The notes under the pieces were generated by a model. The model did not search any database, was not told where the DNA came from, and worked only from the letters and a program-made list of their open reading frames with translations. From Straminergon stramineum (Eukaryota > Streptophyta > Bryopsida > Hypnales > Calliergonaceae): 64,000 nucleotides of DNA. The position numbers were made by a program, and so were the translations under genes. The stretch is from assembly GCA_963920665.1 (NCBI GenBank), contig OY987269.1, positions 2,420,501 through 2,484,500 on the forward strand, given 5' to 3'. Each line of letters begins with the position of its first letter. Position 1 is the first letter of the stretch. Shown here piece by piece: positions 61,040 to 64,000 of this stretch.

Positions 61040-64000
61040 CTAGACCTTAAGTTTCTTGACTTGAATGGGTAGATTGTCCTTAATGTGAGGCATGGGCAGA
61101 AATATGGGCTCCCGCTTGCCATACACCTCCCACCTGCATTGACACCCTTCTTGTTAAAACTGAATCGTCTTTAGCATAACTCTTTTAATCTCTAAGCAGG
61201 AAACAAGGACATAACATATCTCGATTCATTTTGCACAGTATCTTGAGGTCAAGATCAAAACCTTTGTTAATCTCTTCAGTTTTTTACTCAATGCACAGTA
61301 GCAAAATAATGGGATTATGGGGATGTGGGTTTCTTACGTATACTTGGTGACAAAATGATGCAGGAAGACAGCCACTTCAAGGCGAGCCAAATCAGCACCG
61401 GGGCAGATGCGAGGTCCATTGCCGAAACCCATGAATGGCACTTTGCCAGCGTCAGGTCCCTGGTTTGTAATGCCACACATTATTGCCTCCAAAACTTACT
61501 ACCGGTACAAAAAATCAATTCATAGCACTAAGGTTCTTGATAACAGGAAAACCTAATCAACAGCGCTAGAGCTCAGCTACGAAGTTTTTATTTTTTTTTT
61601 ATTGTGTGTAGGTGGCAGGGGTCTTACCATGTAGCGGTAAGGATTGAACTTGAGAGGGTCTTTGAAGCCAGTGGGGTCATAGTGCACCGACAGAATGGAA
61701 GTGAACACCTTCCACTTCTTGGGAATAATGTAATCTGTCAGAATATAAGGCAACTTCAAATATATTCGCAATTTTTCTGTCTGCCACGAATGAGATGCAC
61801 AGGTAGGTTTTACTTAACTAACTTGGATAGAGATATATACCAGCTTGTAGAATTGTGTTAAAATTTTCTATTTAAATTCAAATTTGCCAATTTCATGGAA
61901 TTATCTTGATTCAACACATCAGGAAGAGTTTCAGCACTTACTGTTGATTTTTACATCTTCTTTGGCTTCACGCATGAGGAGGTTCAGAGGGGTGCTCATT
62001 CTCACAGATTCGGTGATTACCTGCAAGTGAGAAAACTATCCATTAGGTAGTGTTTTCGCCCTCTCAAACAGTCAAATTCAGGAACATGTTTTTGGTTTGC
62101 TAATCAAAGACAGCAACCATTATACTTAGTTTAATTCGAATTCTTTCTCTTACATGCTGAGTGAAGACCATGCTCTTGTACTCCTCCCATGAGAGCTTTT
62201 CACCAGGTCCCTTATTTTCACCTATCTTGTCATGCTCAGCCTGCCGACATGAACAAGAAAAATCCATGAAAAATCCATTGCAGCCATGAAAGGGAGCTCC
62301 TAACACCTCAGGCCCATCGTGTAATCCAAGGAAGAATCAAGGTATCGAAGATGCTGTAATCCTCTTATACTTTCTTTCTTTGACACACATCTCTTAGATT
62401 CTGGGTTTAAGATTTCCGAAGAATGAAGCCTCTGACATCAATCTGACACCAATGACTTCAATTTTAGCTCCCTGAGATTAGCTTTAGGATTGCCAACAAT
62501 CCAAATCACATCTAGTTTCTTCTATCTGTTGTTCAATGAATAGTATAGAGGGGTGCACTCATAGATCAACTAACTAGGGCATAAAAATTGGATCCAAGGG
62601 ATTTAACACTAGACAGGAATATTTACTCACCTTGACTTCTTGCAGGATTTGAGGATTCTCGGACAGGTACTTGATGGCAAATGTGAGGGTCGTGGTTGCG
62701 GATTCATGGCCTGCAAATAGGATGCTGTGAATGTAATCCTCGGCCATCTCTTTCAACTCGGCGTCTGTGTAAGCTGGGTTCTCTGCCTTTTTGAAGTCTT
62801 GAAACTCCTTGTACTGGTTAACATCATTGGGTCCGCAGATGGGTAAAATGTCCTTGTAAACTATGTCCAAAGCTCTCTGCCTCGCCTGCGTACGTGCATC
62901 CCAATAACACTGAAAAATCAGCTCAAAGGGCTTGGTGCGACTTATAAGGGCAAACTAATTTAGTAATTACTGCATAAATTGAAATTCTTAACGTTAATTT
63001 GACTTTTCAATGTAGATGCACATTGTTGCACATGAGTGGCTATAGAACCAAGGAAGAACAATACTTTCTGGGAGCAGTATCTCAATCATCTATAAACAGA
63101 AGATGTTCTGTTAGTAGCCAAATGCACTGCACTCTATGTTTTGAAGATCCATTTTTGAACTAGAATTGCAGAAAAGAGAATGTGGTGTCACCTTCTTCGC
63201 TTCCTGGAATTTGGACCCCGCAATGCTGATCGGTGCAGTGTAGAGGCCGTCAGTGTAAGTGTACATCTCCTGCTTCAAAGCGTTTAACACTTTGCCTGGC
63301 TTCAACACGCTGAAGAGTGCTGCCGCCACGATTTCAAACGTATACTGTAACAAATTAATTCACCAGTACTAGCGTATCAGTCACACATCGTAAAAAGTCA
63401 AGCAATTCGAGGTAGTTCCTGAGTCTCACGCACTCCCGTTTGTCACCTCTAGATTCATTCTGACCTCTAAATGAGTGTAATTGCTATTTCAAGGAACTAT
63501 AGCCTAATCCACTAGACTAATTGCACCCCTACAAATTCAAATCTGCATTCAAAGCAAAGGTTGGAGATGCACAACAATAGGTCAGGATCCCCAAATAGAG
63601 GAGTGCAGTGTAGAACGTCAGGTGACCCCGGTGTTATACTTCGAGATGCCTTGCACCCAATGTTCCTTTCGATAGAGTTATGGTGCAACGTAAATCCAAA
63701 ATACTTTTCCCAACAAGAGATACAGAGGTTAAAGATGAAAATCAATGCACTGTCTCCCAGTTTGGGTTGCAGCTTACACTTCTAGCTTCATCCCCCACAC
63801 GCACGCGGCGTCCATCCCAGGTGCTCATAGCATTGAGGGCGAAATCCTCCACTGCATTGATGCGGTCCTTGAGAGCAAGGAAACCAACTTTCGAAAGAGC
63901 AAAGCGTCTCCAATCCTTCCACTGCTCGCCGTGGATTGCAGGGGCACTAGTGTTGCCAGTGAGCTCAATTGGATATGCAGCGTGGAATAACTTGCCCTCA
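61040..64000 (-). CDS. Cytochrome P450, CYP85-clan-like, 5' part outside window
   Basis: Haem-thiolate monooxygenase; usually ER-anchored, but the N-terminal anchor lies beyond the window. Exons 5' to 3': 64000(partial)-63778, 63344-63192, 62885-62631, 62240-62154, 62020-61942, 61734-61628, 61459-61338, 61133-61040, all GT-AG and in phase. Motifs in order: C-helix WKDWRRFAL, I-helix FAGHESATT (oxygen activation), K-helix ESVR (ExxR), FNPYRY in the PERF region, and the haem loop FMGFGNGPRICPGADLA with the Cys ligand. The protein ends PIQVKKLKV. The many introns and the sequence around YIIPKKWKVFTS and VFLHHFVTKYTWE fit the CYP85 clan (sterol, triterpenoid, brassinosteroid, gibberellin and abscisic-acid enzymes). 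Family and substrate cannot be fixed. Confidence 0.9.

Overview
This window is nuclear DNA of a land plant. Genes are split by many short GT-AG introns, exons are richer in GC than the AT-rich DNA around them, and there is a plastid rubredoxin with a membrane anchor, a SWEET sugar transporter with the plant exon pattern, a plant F-box/kelch protein and a CYP85-clan-like P450. A large multi-pass membrane protein with an Ig-like ectodomain and the generally bryophyte-like look suggest a moss or other early-diverging land plant, but the species cannot be fixed from sequence alone.

Layout. 1-10.2 kb: no gene; AT-rich and packed with short non-autonomous DNA transposons. 10.2-14.7 kb: SWEET transporter (+), six exons, introns swollen by repeats. 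16.7-24.1 kb: multi-exon membrane protein (-), modelled here as 10 exons and about 1177 residues. 24.1-43 kb: gene desert with tandem and inverted MITEs and other foldback elements. 43.0-45.9 kb: conserved, probably plastid-targeted protein of unknown function (-), divergent from dephospho-CoA kinase (+, 46.7-48.7 kb). 51.9-54.5 kb: F-box/kelch protein (+). 54.5-58.2 kb: a nest of transposons, including a CACTA-like MITE with an AAC target duplication and a hAT-like element with a third element inside it. 58.2-60.4 kb: plastid rubredoxin RBD1-like (+). 61.0-64.0 kb: 3' part of a cytochrome P450 (-), running off the window end.

All splice models were built by hand: each exon junction was checked for GT/AG and for reading phase, and every gene closes in phase. 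The genes are not an operon or cluster; they serve sugar transport, CoA synthesis, protein turnover, photosystem assembly and specialised or hormone metabolism independently.

The most notable non-gene signals are: (i) a family of elements with CCCYTAAAGGAC-type termini flanked by TTAA, the hallmark of piggyBac-type insertion, in at least five places; (ii) a six-copy tandem array of about 120 bp in an intron of the membrane-protein gene that repeats the region of the splice acceptor; (iii) three adjacent copies of one MITE in alternating orientation; (iv) a SWEET gene whose first recognisable exon has no in-frame ATG.
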